A stretch of DNA of 64,000 nucleotides from NCBI RefSeq assembly GCF_029893585.1, contig NZ_JARXYX010000030.1, forward strand, positions 1 through 64,000, in the 5' to 3' direction. The position numbers were made by a program, and so were the translations under genes. The notes beneath the pieces were generated by a model. The model was not told where the DNA came from. It searched no databases and saw only the letters and a list, made by a program, of their open reading frames with translations. This stretch comes from Streptomyces sp. LBL. GTDB lineage: Bacteria > Actinomycetota > Actinomycetes > Streptomycetales > Streptomycetaceae. This document shows, in pieces, positions 35,070 through 43,565 of this stretch. Positions within the stretch are counted from its first letter, which is position 1. Each line of letters begins with the position of its first letter.

Positions 35070-36068
35070 CTACAGGAAGGCCAGATCCACGATCCAGTAC
35101 GCCAACGCCGCCACGGCCGCCGCCGCCGGCATGGTGATGAACCAGCCCAGGATGATGTTCTTGGCGATACCCCAGCGGACCGCTTTCACCCGCTTCGTCG
35201 CGCCGACGCCCATGATCGCGGAGGTGATGACGTGGGTCGTGGAGATCGGCGCCTTGAAGATGAACGCCGTGGTGAACATGATCGACGCACCGGTCGTCTC
35301 CGCGGCGAAGCCCTGCGGCGGGTCCAACTCGATGATCTTGCGGCCGAGCGTGCGCATGATGCGCCAGCCGCCGGCGTACGTCCCGAGCGACAGCATCACC
35401 GCGCACACGATCTTGACCCAGACCGGGATCGGATCGCCGGCGTCCTCGACGTCCGCGATGACCAGCGCCATGACCACGATGCCCATGGTCTTCTGCGCGT
35501 CCTGGAGACCGTGTCCGAGGGCCATGCCGGCCGCGGAGACGGTCTGGGCTATGCGGAAGCCGCGCTTGGCCTTGTGCGGGTTGGCCCGGCGGAAGAGCCA
35601 CATGATCGCCGTCATGACCAGGTAGCCGACCACGAGGCCCACCACCGGCGAGACGAACATCGGGATGACGATCTTGTCCAGCACGCCGTTCCAGTACACG
35701 GTCGTACCGCCGGCCAGCGCCGCCCCGACCATCCCGCCGAACAGCGCGTGCGAGGAGGAGGAGGGAAGGCCGAAGTACCAGGTGACGAGGTTCCAGGTGA
35801 TCGCGCCTATGAGTGCCGCGAAGAGGATCCCCATCCCCTTCGAGCCCTCGGGCGTCTGGATCACCCCCTGGCTGACGGTCTTGGCGACCCCGGAGCCGAG
35901 AAATGCACCGGCAAGGTTCATGACAGCTGCCATCGCGAGCGCGGCCCGTGGCGTGAGCGCGCGCGTCGACACCGACGTGGCGATGGCGTTCGCCGAGTCG
36001 TGAAAGCCGTTCGTGTAGGTGAATCCGAGCGCGACCCCGATGGTCACGATCAACGCGAAGGTGTCCAT
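35070..36068 (-). CDS. pit: Inorganic phosphate transporter, Pit family
   Basis: 332 residues with about ten transmembrane helices. The Pit signature GFTYTNGFHDSANAIATSVSTR lies at the N-terminus and a second related repeat (TTHVITSAIMGVGATKR) in the C-terminal half. It moves metal-phosphate with protons at low affinity. The DUF47 gene ends 7 bp upstream, so they form a small operon, and pit is the standard partner of such proteins. Confidence 0.9.
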   Translation of the reverse strand: MDTFALIVTIGVALGFTYTNGFHDSANAIATSVSTRALTPRAALAMAAVMNLAGAFLGSGVAKTVSQGVIQTPEGSKGMGILFAALIGAITWNLVTWYFGLPSSSSHALFGGMVGAALAGGTTVYWNGVLDKIVIPMFVSPVVGLVVGYLVMTAIMWLFRRANPHKAKRGFRIAQTVSAAGMALGHGLQDAQKTMGIVVMALVIADVEDAGDPIPVWVKIVCAVMLSLGTYAGGWRIMRTLGRKIIELDPPQGFAAETTGASIMFTTAFIFKAPISTTHVITSAIMGVGATKRVKAVRWGIAKNIILGWFITMPAAAAVAALAYWIVDLAFL

Positions 36069-36075
36069 GGAAAGG

Positions 36076-36696
36076 TCAGGACTCCTTGACGGCGATGGTC
36101 TCCACCGTGTTCGCCACGTGCTCGAACGCGTCCGCTGCTTCCTCCAGCACGTCCACGATCTGCTTGAGCTTCAGCACCTCGATGGCCTCGTACTTGCCGT
36201 TGAACAGCATGGCGAGCAGCTTGCGGTGGATCTGGTCCGCCTGGTTCTCCAGCCGGTTGACCTCGATCCAGTACTCGGTGAGGTTGTCCATCGTGCGCAG
36301 GTTCGGCATCGCCTCGGCGGTCAGGACCGCCGCCCGAGCCAGCACCTCGACCTGCTGCTCGACGCCCTTGGGCAGTTCCTCCACGTTGTAGAGGACGACC
36401 AGGTCGACGGCCTCCTCCATGAAGTCCATGATGTCGTCCAGGGAGGACGCGAGGTTGTAGATGTCCTCCCGGTCGAAGGGCGTGATGAAGGAGGAGTTCA
36501 GCTGGTGGAAGATCGCGTGCGTGGCATCGTCACCTGCGTGTTCCGCGGCCCGCATACGCTCGGCGATCTCGGCCCGGGCGGAGGCGTCCGCCCCGAGCAG
36601 TTCCATGAGGAGTTTCGAGCCTGTGACGATGTTGTCCGCAGATGCGGCGAACATGTCGTAGAAGCTCGTCTCCCTGGGGGTCAGACGAAAGCGCAC
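36076..36696 (-). CDS. DUF47/PhoU-like Pit accessory protein
   Basis: 206 residues from the GTG at 36696, which follows GAGGACC. The protein is all-helical with PhoU_div/DUF47 features: FYDMFAASADNIVTGSKLL, then EHAGDDATHAIFHQLNSSFITPFDREDIYNLA and a repeated second half ENQADQIHRKLLAMLF. The E/DxxxD metal-binding patterns are visible. It is thought to control the adjacent Pit transporter. It is not the PhoU of the Pho regulon. Confidence 0.9.
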   Translation of the reverse strand: MRFRLTPRETSFYDMFAASADNIVTGSKLLMELLGADASARAEIAERMRAAEHAGDDATHAIFHQLNSSFITPFDREDIYNLASSLDDIMDFMEEAVDLVVLYNVEELPKGVEQQVEVLARAAVLTAEAMPNLRTMDNLTEYWIEVNRLENQADQIHRKLLAMLFNGKYEAIEVLKLKQIVDVLEEAADAFEHVANTVETIAVKES

Positions 36697-36850
36697 AAGG
36701 GGTCCTCGGGGAGCATCGGTTTCGGTCTGGCTGATGCTAGGTGCATCATCCGGCCACGACTGTCGGGCCGTCCCCCAGTGTCGCCCATGGGGCAGAGCGT
36801 TCGGCACGGGGGCCGTCCGCAGGCCGCATACCCAGGAAAGTTCGGTACCA

Positions 36851-36869
36851 TATACCCAGTAGGGGTATA
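36851..36869 (+). promoter_or_regulatory. Operator palindrome upstream of the CsoR-like gene
   Basis: TATACCCAGTAGGGGTATA carries the inverted arms TATACCC and GGGGTATA (one extra G). This closely matches the known CsoR operator pattern ATACCCCxxxGGGGTAT. It ends 15 bases before the ATG, across the core promoter. Negative self-control is likely. Confidence 0.8.
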
Positions 36870-36884
36870 AGTCTGGAGGACGCG

Positions 36885-37250
36885 ATGACGACCACCGAGG
36901 CCGGCGTGGAAACGCCCTCCGGCGCAGCCACCGTACAGCCGGACGTCGCGACGGACCACGACCGAGGCGTGCACGGATATCACAAGCAGAAGGACGAGCA
37001 CCTCAAGCGGCTGCGCCGCATCGAGGGCCAGATCCGCGGACTGCAGCGGATGGTCGACGAGGACGTCTACTGCGTCGACATACTCACGCAGGTGTCCGCC
37101 TCCACCAAGGCTCTGCAGTCCTTCGCCCTGCAGCTCCTCGAGGAACACCTGCGCCACTGCGTCGCCGACGCGGCCCTCCAGGGCGGCACCGAGATCGACG
37201 CGAAGGTGGAGGAGGCGACGAAGGCGATCGGCCGCCTGCTGCGCTCCTGA
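36885..37250 (+). CDS. csoR: CsoR/RcnR-family metal-sensing repressor
   Basis: 121 residues from the ATG at 36885; GGAGG lies in the usual place. An acidic/polar N-terminal tail precedes the DUF156 four-helix core: KRLRRIEGQIRGLQRM, then EDVYCVDILTQVSASTKAL and LEEHLRHCV. The metal ligands Cys-x24-His-x3-Cys match the copper-type CsoR spacing (C36, H61, C65 in the M. tuberculosis protein). It should bind Cu(I) and leave DNA. No copper exporter or chaperone is next to it, so it may act at a distance. Confidence 0.85.
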   Translation: MTTTEAGVETPSGAATVQPDVATDHDRGVHGYHKQKDEHLKRLRRIEGQIRGLQRMVDEDVYCVDILTQVSASTKALQSFALQLLEEHLRHCVADAALQGGTEIDAKVEEATKAIGRLLRS

Positions 37251-37296
37251 GCGCAGGGTGGCCGAAAACAGACGTCAGCCGGGGCCGCGCCCCGGC

Positions 37297-37542
37297 TCAC
37301 TCGCCCACGGCGCGTTCCTCGGCCACAGCGCGTTCCTCGGCCACAGCGCGTTCCTCGCCCACGGCGCGTTCCTCGCCCACGGCGCGTTCCTCGGCCACCC
37401 TCAGCACCTCGTCGATGCTCTCCAGGCTGAGCCGGTCCTCGGCGGCCGAGGCCGCGATGATCAGCTCTCCGCACAGTTCGATCTCGGCGAGGGCCACGTG
37501 GTCCTGAACTGCCGTACCGCCGACCGGAGCCACACGCATCAC
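37297..37542 (-). CDS. Small conserved protein with expanded EERAVG repeat tail
   Basis: 81 residues, starting from the GTG at 37542 or the ATG at 37539, with GAGG just upstream. Residues 1-50 (VAPVGGTAVQDHVALAEIEL, then CGELIIAASAAEDRLSLESI) look like a real conserved actinobacterial small protein. The last 30 residues are five copies of the hexamer EERAVG/EERAVA coded by an 18-bp tandem repeat (37300-37396). The repeat is probably a recent expansion. Function unknown. Confidence 0.65.
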   Translation of the reverse strand: MMRVAPVGGTAVQDHVALAEIELCGELIIAASAAEDRLSLESIDEVLRVAEERAVGEERAVGEERAVAEERAVAEERAVGE

Positions 37543-37689
37543 CTCGTCTCTGCCGTCACCGACTCCCTAGGGTCCTAGGGTAAGGAGCGGCCTGCGTACC
37601 GCGCATGGCACGGACGGGCTAGTTCTTGACGCCTGTCACTGGTGCCGCGACAGACAAGGGCCGCCCCGGCACCGGTCCGTGCACGTCCC

Positions 37690-38526
37690 TCACTCCTGGG
37701 CGATCCGGCCGGTGTAGATATCCCCGGCCGCCGGCAACCGTACCTCCGCGGGAGCCCCGAAGTCATAGAGAAGGGTTGTCGAGGCGACCGCGACGTTCCC
37801 GTTCCGCGCTCCGCCGAGGAAGCTGAACCGGTGCCTGACCTTGCGGATGCGCCCCTGTTCGTCGAGGTAGACGTCGAAGGGCACCTCGGCCGAGGCGAAC
37901 CCTTTCGCCGCGGAGGCGAGCGGCCCCCTGTTCCCTTCGGACGCCCCCGCGGCGGCCTTGGCGAGATCCGCCGTCCCCCGGTAGTGCCGCACCGCCGTCC
38001 CCGCGAGCCGGGTCTCGCCCACGTACGTCGCGGTCCGCGTCCCGCGCAGCACCTCGGCGGCGGCGAGCGGATCGGTGGCCCCGCCGGTGACGAGGTTGCC
38101 GTCCAGGAGGGTGGCGGTGTCGACCCGCACCCACTTGTCGGCGGGCACTCCGGCCCCCCGGTTCTTCATGAACAGGGCGCCGGGCGCGAGGAGTTCGGTG
38201 ATCGGCCGGTGCTCACGGGTACCGGCCGGATCCTGCGGCAGCAGCACCTTCAGGCGCCCCAGCTGCCGGCGGTAGTCGTACACGCCCTCGCCCCGGATGG
38301 TGACCCGGGTCCCGCCGGTGGCCATCTCCATCGACGTACGGGCCTGGGAACTCCCGGCGGCCACCAGGGTGTCGGCGGCCCGGTGCAGGGTCTCGACCGG
38401 GTCGGCCGAGCGCGCGTCCCCGGCGGCCGCGTCGCCGCCGGAGCAGCCGGCGGTGCCGACGCACACCGAGACCATGAGCCCCGCCACGACGACCGCACCG
38501 CCCGTGCGTCTCTGCCGCTCAGCCAT
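37690..38526 (-). CDS. Predicted lipoprotein, LolA/LppX-like fold
   Basis: 278 residues from the ATG at 38526. A lipoprotein signal (VVVAGLMVSVCVGTAGCSGG) gives a cysteine at the lipobox GTAGC. The mature part is beta-rich: SMEMATGGTRVTIRGEGVYD, then KWVRVDTATLLDG and VPFDVYLDEQGRIRKVRHRF, in line with the LppX/LolA-like actinobacterial lipoproteins that bind hydrophobic molecules. Its exact ligand is unknown. It may be acting in envelope lipid handling. Confidence 0.75.
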   Translation of the reverse strand: MAERQRRTGGAVVVAGLMVSVCVGTAGCSGGDAAAGDARSADPVETLHRAADTLVAAGSSQARTSMEMATGGTRVTIRGEGVYDYRRQLGRLKVLLPQDPAGTREHRPITELLAPGALFMKNRGAGVPADKWVRVDTATLLDGNLVTGGATDPLAAAEVLRGTRTATYVGETRLAGTAVRHYRGTADLAKAAAGASEGNRGPLASAAKGFASAEVPFDVYLDEQGRIRKVRHRFSFLGGARNGNVAVASTTLLYDFGAPAEVRLPAAGDIYTGRIAQE

Positions 38527-38651
38527 CGCCTGCCTACCCCCAGCCGGCCCGTCCGTCACGGGCCTCCTGTCGTTCGGTTAACGACGGGTAGGAGGCGTCG
38601 TCACGCGCACACCGGGGCTTTGGTTCATCCGGGCTGGGTACCGTTGTCAGC

Positions 38652-38834
38652 GTGGCCCAGCAGGACAGCGCTTCCCCATCGTCCGACCCATCGCCCGACC
38701 CATCGGCCCACCTCACGCAGACGGTCGAACAAGGCCGTTTCTGCCTTGCCAGCTGCAGCTGCGGCTGGCAAGGCCCGGCCCGCAGAGCCCGCAGTCAGGC
38801 CCGCAAGGACGGGGATCGGCACACACAGGACTGA
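38652..38834 (+). CDS. Small conserved actinobacterial protein with CxCGW motif
   Basis: 60 residues from the GTG at 38652. The C-terminal half reads CLASCSCGWQGPARRARSQA, then RKDGDRH, a highly conserved small Streptomyces protein motif with closely spaced cysteines that might bind zinc. The N-terminus is Ser/Pro/Asp-rich. It has no known function. It is shorter than most annotation cut-offs. Confidence 0.7.
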   Translation: MAQQDSASPSSDPSPDPSAHLTQTVEQGRFCLASCSCGWQGPARRARSQARKDGDRHTQD

Positions 38835-38843
38835 ACGCTCCGG

Positions 38844-39278
38844 TCATAGCCCCCTCGCGTCTTCGTCCGTGCCGATGGCGATGAGCGCGTAGGAGATCAG
38901 CTCCCGGTCCCTCTCGTGCGTGAGCCGTTCACGAGCTTTCTCGGGCCTGAGCCAGACCAGGGCGCTTACTTCGTTGTTGGGCTCGAAGGCTCCGCTGGTT
39001 GCCTCCGCCGCCCAGTAGTCGACCTCTTTGGGTCGGCCCTGATGGTCGGTGTACCGGGGGAGCGTAGGGAGCTTCGTTCCCAGACGGCACATGTAGCCAG
39101 TCTCTTCCCACACCTCACGGTGTGCCGCCGCTTCGGACGACTCACCCCGCTTGAGCTTGCCCTTGGGCCAGGACCAGTCGGACCACTTGGGCCGGTAGAC
39201 CAATGCCAGCTCCAGCCCGGCCGACGAGCGCCGCCACAGCACGCAGCCCGCCGCACGCACCACATCCGTTCGCGTCAT
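38844..39278 (-). CDS. Nudix hydrolase
   Basis: 144 residues. The Nudix box is complete: GKLKRGESSEAAAHREVW followed by EETGYM (G-x5-E-x7-RE-x-x-EE-x-G). The N-terminal RAAGCVLWRR segment fits the MutT/diadenosine-polyphosphate type often next to ppk. It probably cleaves a nucleoside diphosphate linked compound. It is not translated together with the ppk operon as usual: a truncated MutT copy lies between it and the CHAD gene. Confidence 0.85.
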   Translation of the reverse strand: MTRTDVVRAAGCVLWRRSSAGLELALVYRPKWSDWSWPKGKLKRGESSEAAAHREVWEETGYMCRLGTKLPTLPRYTDHQGRPKEVDYWAAEATSGAFEPNNEVSALVWLRPEKARERLTHERDRELISYALIAIGTDEDARGL

Positions 39279-39327
39279 GACAGCTACGCCGCCTTGTCGT
39301 CGAATGCCCTCTGACCTGTGACTTTGT

Positions 39328-39465
39328 TCACTTTAGTTGCCGTTCGTGCGGGTTGTCGTACTTCGGCCGGCGGACGAGGCAGATCTCCAGTCCGCGGTCG
39401 ACCGGGGACCGCCGCCACAGGACGCAGCCGGCCGCTCGGACGGGGGTTTCCTTCGGGTGGGTCAT
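39328..39465 (-). pseudogene. Truncated MutT/Nudix gene of the ppk operon
   Basis: The frame from 39465 reads MTHPKETPVRAAGCVLWRR, then GLEICLVRRPKYDNPHE and stops, after 45 residues. This is the start of a MutT protein like that expected directly after CHAD-ppk in Streptomyces, but the Nudix box is absent. The sequence departs from the normal one just before the box. The neighbouring complete Nudix gene (38844-39278) starts with very similar sequence and may substitute for it. Confidence 0.65.
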
Positions 39466-39491
39466 GTGGTTCACCGCCTCCTGGACGAGGG

Positions 39492-40787
39492 TCAGGGCGT
39501 GCCGACCGTCTGCTTCTGCCACGACTGCTGGAACGCGAAGCGTGCCGCCTCGACCTCGTGGCGCTGGTCGGCGTGGAGCACACCGAGGGCGTAGGCCGTC
39601 GCCGGGGCGATGCGCGGGGTCCGGGCCGCCTGCGCCGCGGCCGCCGCGGCCTCGGAGGCGTCACGGTGCCGGTCCAGGGCCTGGCCCGCGGTGAGCAGGC
39701 GTACGTCCACGGGCGCGTCCGCTCCGTCGAGGACCTCGCGGGCGTAGCGGTGCAGGCGCAGCAGGAGGCGGACCTGGTGCCAGGGGGCGTCCTGGGGGTG
39801 CGGGGCCGGGTCGGGGGAGAGGCCGTGGATCAGGGCCTCCGCGTTGTAGGGGTGGCCCGCGGTGACGAGGGGGAGGGCGGTGACGGCGTCGGTGAGCCTC
39901 TCCCGGGCGGCGACGGCCAGGGGGCGGAGGTCGGTGGCCGTCGCGGCCGGGGTGAGAGGGACGTCGCTGGCGAGCAGGGCGACGTGGTCGGCGACGGCGT
40001 GGAAGCGGCTCGATCCCAGGGCCTGGAGGGACGAGGAGTGGGCTCGGGTGCGGGCGAGGGTCAGCTGGCGGTCGAGCAGCGCGCCTGCTTTGGCCGCGCC
40101 TACGGTCAGGTTGCCGCGGTCCGTGGCGGACGCCGGGCGGGCCGGGGGGCCGGCGGCGCCGGCGGTGCCGGGCTCCGCCTTCCCCGAACCGGGATCCGCC
40201 CCGCCGGTACGACTGCCCGCCGTCCCGCCGGTACGACTGCCCGCCGCTCCCGCGATACGACTGCCCGCTGCTCCGCCGACCGCCGCTCCGCCGACCGCCG
40301 CTCCGCCGACCGCCGCTCCGCCGACCGCCGCTCCGCCGACCGTCGACTGGGCCGGGAACACCGCCCCCGACAGCCTGTGCAGTGCCACCAGCAGCCGTTC
40401 CAGGCGGGCCGCGTACGCGTGTTCCATCGCCAGCGTGCCGGACAGCCAGGCCAGTTCGGGGCGCATGGACTCCGACCAGTCGGGGTCCAGCAGCGGGCGG
40501 AAGGTGTGCAGGCTGCCGCTGATGCGGCGGACCGCGCGGCGCAGGGCGCGGGCCGCGTCGACGGGGCCCTCCGGCCCGGCGGCGCCGTTCGGGCCGCCCG
40601 CGGCGGCGGCGGTGCCGGCCTCCCGGTGCAGCCGCAGGGCGCGGAGGAACTCCGTGGCCTGGGCCCGCAGGTAGCCCGCCAGGGCGTCCCCGGTGGGGGG
40701 CCCTTCCGCTCGGGCGAAGCCGAGAGCGGGGGAGGGCCCGGCGTGCCTGGACCGGGGGTCCGTCGGGTCAAGGTGTTGCTGTGCCAC
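39492..40787 (-). CDS. CHAD domain protein
   Basis: 431 residues from the GTG at 40787, which overlaps the ppk stop by 20 bases. The conserved His/Lys pattern of CHAD domains is visible: ARALRRAVRRISGSLHTFRP, then SGTLAMEHAYAARLERLL, then a second half with RTRAHSSSLQALGSSRF and HQVRLLLRLHRYAREVL. CHAD proteins bind polyphosphate. The centre (about residues 148-205) is a low-complexity insert of repeated GGAAV, coded by a 15-bp tandem repeat near 40275-40340. Position directly behind ppk fits a polyphosphate role. Confidence 0.85.
   Translation of the reverse strand: MAQQHLDPTDPRSRHAGPSPALGFARAEGPPTGDALAGYLRAQATEFLRALRLHREAGTAAAAGGPNGAAGPEGPVDAARALRRAVRRISGSLHTFRPLLDPDWSESMRPELAWLSGTLAMEHAYAARLERLLVALHRLSGAVFPAQSTVGGAAVGGAAVGGAAVGGAAVGGAAGSRIAGAAGSRTGGTAGSRTGGADPGSGKAEPGTAGAAGPPARPASATDRGNLTVGAAKAGALLDRQLTLARTRAHSSSLQALGSSRFHAVADHVALLASDVPLTPAATATDLRPLAVAARERLTDAVTALPLVTAGHPYNAEALIHGLSPDPAPHPQDAPWHQVRLLLRLHRYAREVLDGADAPVDVRLLTAGQALDRHRDASEAAAAAAQAARTPRIAPATAYALGVLHADQRHEVEAARFAFQQSWQKQTVGTP
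40275..40340. repeat. 15-bp tandem repeat in the CHAD gene
   Basis: CGCCGACCGCCGCTC-type units repeat five times in a row and code for the GGAAV peptides. The repeat keeps frame. It lies in a linker between the two halves of the CHAD protein. Confidence 0.8.
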
Positions 40788-42999
40788 GCCGGCGCCTCCG
40801 GGCGTCAATGAGCATCTCCTGGACGTTGCGCAGGGGTTGGCCGTCCGCGTCCGTCGCGTGCCGGGTCCACTCGCCGCCCGGGCCGAGGTGCCAGGACGCG
40901 GTGGTGTCGGACATACCGGTCTCCAACAGCCGGTTGAGGGCCGCGCGGTGGGCCGGGTCGGTGACCCGCACCAGCGCCTCGATACGGCGGTCGAGGTTGC
41001 GGTGCATCATGTCGGCGCTCCCGATCCAGATCTCGGGCTCGCCGCCGTTGCCGAAGCCGAACACCCGGGAGTGTTCCAGGAAACGGCCGAGGATCGAGCG
41101 GACCCGGATGTTCTCGGACAGGCCCGTGACGCCGGGGCGGACCGCGCAGATGCCGCGCACCCAGATGTCGGACGGCACGCCCGCCTGGGACGCGCGGTAC
41201 AGGGCGTCGATGATCGCCTCGTCCACCATCGAGTTGACCTTGATGCGGATGAAGGCGGGACGCCCGGCACGGTGGTGCTGGACCTCCTTGTTGATCCGCG
41301 AGATGAGGCCGTCGCGCAGGGACTTGGGGGCCACCAGGAGGCGGCGGTAGGTCTCGCGGCGCGAGTAGCCGGACAGGCGGTTGAACAGGTCGGAGAGGTC
41401 CGCGCCGACCTGCGGGTCCGCGGTGAGCAAGCCGAGGTCCTCGTACAGCCTCGCCGTCTTCGGGTGGTAGTTGCCCGTGCCGACGTGGCTGTAGCGCCGT
41501 AGCGTGTCGCCTTCCTGACGGACCACCAGGGACAGCTTGCAGTGCGTCTTCAGACCGACCAGGCCGTAGACGACGTGGCAGCCGGCCTCCTCCAGCTTGC
41601 GCGCCCACTTGATGTTGGCGTGCTCGTCGAAGCGGGCCTTGATCTCGACCAGGACGAGGACCTGCTTGCCGGCCTCGGCGGCGTCGATGAGCGCGTCGAC
41701 TATCGGGGAGTCGCCGGAGGTGCGGTACAGGGTCTGCTTGATGGCGAGGACGTCGTCGTCGTCGGCGGCCTGCTGGAGGAACGCCTGCACCGACGTCGAG
41801 AAGGAGTCGTAGGGGTGGTGCAGCAGCACGTCCCGGACGCGCAGCGACGCGAAGATGTCGGGCGCGGAGGCCGACTCGACCTCGGCCAGGTCGCGGTGGA
41901 CACCGGCGATGAACTTCTTGTACTTCAGCTCGGGCCGGTCGATGGAGGCGATGCGGAAGAGACCGGTGAGGTCCAGGGGACCCGGCAGCGGGTACACCTC
42001 GGCCTCGCTGATCTTCAGCTCGCGCACCAGGAGGTCCAGCACCTCACGGTCGATGGACTCCTCGACCTCCAGGCGCACCGGCGGACCGAAGCGGCGCCGC
42101 ATGAGTTCCTTCTCCAGGGCCTTGAGGAGGTTCTCGGCGTCGTCCTCCTCGACCTCGAGGTCCTCGTTGCGGGTGAGGCGGAAGGCGTGGTGCTCCAGGA
42201 CCTCCATGCCCGGGAACAGCTCCTCCAGGTGGGCGGCGATGACGTCCTCGAGGGGGACGTAGCGGCCCGGGGAGCTCTCCAGGAAACGGGACAGCAGCGG
42301 CGGCACCTTGACGCGGGCGAAGTGACGGTGGCCGGTGACCGGGTTCCGCACGATGACGGCCAGGTTCAGGGACAGGCCGGAGATGTACGGGAACGGGTGC
42401 GCGGGGTCGACGGCCAGCGGGGTCAGCACCGGGAAGATCTGGTGCCGGAAGAGCGTGAAGAGGCGGGCCTGTTCCTTCTCCTGGAGCTCGTTCCAGCGGA
42501 CCAGGTGGATGCCCTCTTCGGCGAGGGCGGGGGCGACGTCCTCGTGGTAGCAGGCGGCGTGCCGGGCCATCAGCTCGCGGGAGCGGGCCCAGATCATCTC
42601 CAGTACCTCACGGGGCTGGAGGCCGGACGCGGACCGGGTGGCGACACCGGTGGCGATACGGCGCTTCAGGCCCGCCACCCGGACCATGAAGAACTCGTCC
42701 AGGTTGCTGGCGAAGATCGCCAGGAAGTTGGCGCGTTCCAGCAGGGGGGTGTCCGGGTCCTCGGCGAGTTCGAGGACGCGTTCGTTGAAAGCGAGCCAGC
42801 TGCGTTCACGGTCGAGGAAACGGCCCTGGGGAAGCTGGGGCCCGTCGAAGGGCGCCTCCTCGTACGCGTCGAGGTCGGCGTCGATATCGGGTTCCAGGTC
42901 GGACACGGCGGCCGACACGGTGTGCGGGCGGTGCGCGGCTATGGAACCCACGGAGGGCTGGGCGTGCTGGACCTGCGCCTGTGCGTCTTGCTGGCTCAT
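40768..42999 (-). CDS. ppk: Polyphosphate kinase Ppk1
   Basis: 743 residues from the ATG at 42999; an in-frame ATG at 43134 extends it by 45 residues. All four Ppk domains are present, including the two catalytic His regions: SHVGTGNYHPKTARLYED and IGSADMMHRNLDRRIE. It makes polyphosphate from ATP. It is the first gene of the operon with CHAD. In S. coelicolor the homologue is SCO4145 and is controlled by PhoP (from memory); I see no strong PHO box directly upstream here. Confidence 0.95.
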   Translation of the reverse strand: MSQQDAQAQVQHAQPSVGSIAAHRPHTVSAAVSDLEPDIDADLDAYEEAPFDGPQLPQGRFLDRERSWLAFNERVLELAEDPDTPLLERANFLAIFASNLDEFFMVRVAGLKRRIATGVATRSASGLQPREVLEMIWARSRELMARHAACYHEDVAPALAEEGIHLVRWNELQEKEQARLFTLFRHQIFPVLTPLAVDPAHPFPYISGLSLNLAVIVRNPVTGHRHFARVKVPPLLSRFLESSPGRYVPLEDVIAAHLEELFPGMEVLEHHAFRLTRNEDLEVEEDDAENLLKALEKELMRRRFGPPVRLEVEESIDREVLDLLVRELKISEAEVYPLPGPLDLTGLFRIASIDRPELKYKKFIAGVHRDLAEVESASAPDIFASLRVRDVLLHHPYDSFSTSVQAFLQQAADDDDVLAIKQTLYRTSGDSPIVDALIDAAEAGKQVLVLVEIKARFDEHANIKWARKLEEAGCHVVYGLVGLKTHCKLSLVVRQEGDTLRRYSHVGTGNYHPKTARLYEDLGLLTADPQVGADLSDLFNRLSGYSRRETYRRLLVAPKSLRDGLISRINKEVQHHRAGRPAFIRIKVNSMVDEAIIDALYRASQAGVPSDIWVRGICAVRPGVTGLSENIRVRSILGRFLEHSRVFGFGNGGEPEIWIGSADMMHRNLDRRIEALVRVTDPAHRAALNRLLETGMSDTTASWHLGPGGEWTRHATDADGQPLRNVQEMLIDARRRRRGTATP

Positions 43000-43565
43000 G
43001 AACCCATTCTTCCGCGCCACGAGCGAAACGGGCGCGTCGGAGGGCGCGGGCGGGAGCGCGGCGGTCGCGTGCGGGTCCCCGTTCCCTGCGATCCCCTCCG
43101 GGGGAGGCGACGGCTCTGGCACAGCGGGTTTCATTCACAGAGGGTCGCAAGCCCGTCTGAACCAATGGTTACGGCAACATGGCGTGCGGGCTATCGGGAG
43201 GCGGCTCCGGGGCGTCTGTGGCCGCCGGTGGCCGGGTTCACCGCCGGTGCGCGCCCACCGTACGGCCCTCCGGGGAGGGGTGTACGAGGTCCAGGGGGCC
43301 CTGGACCTCCGCGGCCACGGAGATCCACCGCCCCCCTGGACGATCCGTCGCCCCCTGGCCGGCGATCAGGCCGTGCGGTCGATGCGCTACGTGACCACGC
43401 AATGCCGGAAAGGCATGCGTGATCGCGTGATCGCGTGATCGCGTGATCGAGTGATGCGTGATCGCATGAACCGATCGAGCCGGCTCGTCCGATGAGGCGA
43501 CGTGAGCGCAACGAGCAGCGAAGGGCAGCTGCCGCCCGCACCGCACCGCACCGCACCGCGCAGCG
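43000..43565. other. ppk upstream region with palindrome and short repeats
   Basis: This 560-bp gap holds the ppk promoter on one side and the mshD 3' end on the other. A near-perfect 24-bp palindrome GAGGTCCAGGG-GG-CCCTGGACCTC is at 43286-43309. A tandem GATCGCGT repeat is at about 43418-43468 and a CCGCA repeat around 43535-43560. No gene is supported in it. Confidence 0.55.

Noticed and set aside
36697..36807. Longer start for the DUF47 protein
   Set aside because: The extra 37 residues have no family match; the GTG at 36696 has a good ribosome site and family-like N-terminus.
40275..40340. CRISPR array
   Set aside because: Units are contiguous with no unique spacers; it is an in-frame coding repeat.
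43234..43245. PHO box upstream of ppk
   Set aside because: A single GGTTCACCGCC with no second repeat in register, far from the start.
41542..43422. Plus-strand 626-codon frame opposite ppk
   Set aside because: Mirror of ppk third-position bias, no domain.
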